The notes beneath the pieces were generated by a model. The model had not been told where the DNA came from, did not search any database, and saw nothing but the letters and a program-made list of their open reading frames with translations. 6,353 bases of DNA. Source: Opitutia bacterium UBA957. GTDB taxonomy: Bacteria; Verrucomicrobiota; Verrucomicrobiia; Opitutales; UBA953. The position numbers were made by a program, and so were the translations under genes. The DNA is taken from positions 1-6,353 of the forward strand of contig DBCN01000115.1 of NCBI GenBank assembly GCA_002293065.1, in the 5' to 3' direction. Below are positions 6,207 to 6,353 of this stretch, piece by piece. The first letter of the stretch is position 1; the number at the start of each line of letters is the position of its first letter.

Positions 6207-6353
6207 TTAGCGGGCGAGGAGGTACCAAGCCAGAAGGAGGGAGCCGATGACGATCCAGAGCGCGTAGCCCCGGGTCTGTCCGCGGTGGAAGGTCCGGCCG
6301 GTGAGGTGGCCGAGGGCGGCGGTCGCGCCACCGGCGATCCAGCGGACGGCGAC
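6207..6353 (-). CDS. nuoL: NADH-quinone oxidoreductase subunit L, C-terminal 48 residues (partial)
   Basis: Reading leftward from the window edge, an open frame of 48 codons ends in TAA at 6209-6207. It encodes a short amphipathic stretch (VAVRWIAGGATAALGHLTGR), then GQTRGYALWIVIGSLLLAWY and LLAR. This is the usual end of NuoL, where a QTG/QxR-Y motif leads into the final transmembrane helix. The position directly upstream of nuoM, with only CCC between stop and start, supports the call. NuoL is the outermost proton-pumping subunit of complex I; its long amphipathic helix links it to M and N. Most of the gene, including all pumping residues, lies beyond the window, so its completeness cannot be judged. 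Confidence 0.85.
   Translation of the reverse strand, partial: VAVRWIAGGATAALGHLTGRTFHRGQTRGYALWIVIGSLLLAWYLLAR

Noticed and set aside
5960..6331. A 123-codon Ser/Pro/Arg-rich minus-strand frame across the nuoL/nuoM junction
   Set aside because: The nuoL end and nuoM start in other frames explain this region fully; the composition is typical of an out-of-frame GC-rich reading.

Overview
This is a GC-rich, almost fully coding chromosomal stretch carrying housekeeping genes only. It looks like a member of the Verrucomicrobiota, perhaps Opitutae-like. That placement is inferred from remembered features of these protein families: the FHE...IPTF and HSWAAPGY signatures in NuoM, and the WRPE-type insertion in a family-4-like uracil-DNA glycosylase. 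No alignment could be run.

Layout from left to right. A rightward uracil-DNA glycosylase-superfamily gene, cut by the window's left edge, ends at 799. It meets head-on a leftward argA-type N-acetylglutamate synthase gene (796-2121). A 49-bp gap (2122-2170) separates argA from the divergently transcribed xerD-type tyrosine recombinase gene (2171-3118). xerD then runs head-on into the leftward complex I membrane-arm genes nuoN (3115-4614), nuoM (4611-6203) and the last 48 codons of nuoL (6207-6353, cut by the right edge). The order in the direction of transcription is nuoL-nuoM-nuoN, the usual end of a nuo operon. The joins are TAA-CCC-ATG (L/M) and ATGA (M/N), so translational coupling is likely.

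The genes serve separate pathways: uracil repair (udg), the first step of arginine synthesis (argA), chromosome dimer resolution (xerD) and proton-pumping NADH:quinone oxidoreductase (nuoLMN). Only the nuo genes form a functional unit. There are no RNA genes, insertion sequences, CRISPR arrays or phage genes, and no gene-free stretch longer than 49 bp.

I do not see a new multi-gene system. Three points deserve a second look. NuoM lacks the normally essential TM7 lysine and the adjacent Pro-Asp motif, while NuoN next door keeps both. The glycosylase has lost three of the four cysteines that hold the family-4 iron-sulfur cluster. Both convergent gene pairs end in an identical 4-bp stop-codon overlap, CTTAGC.
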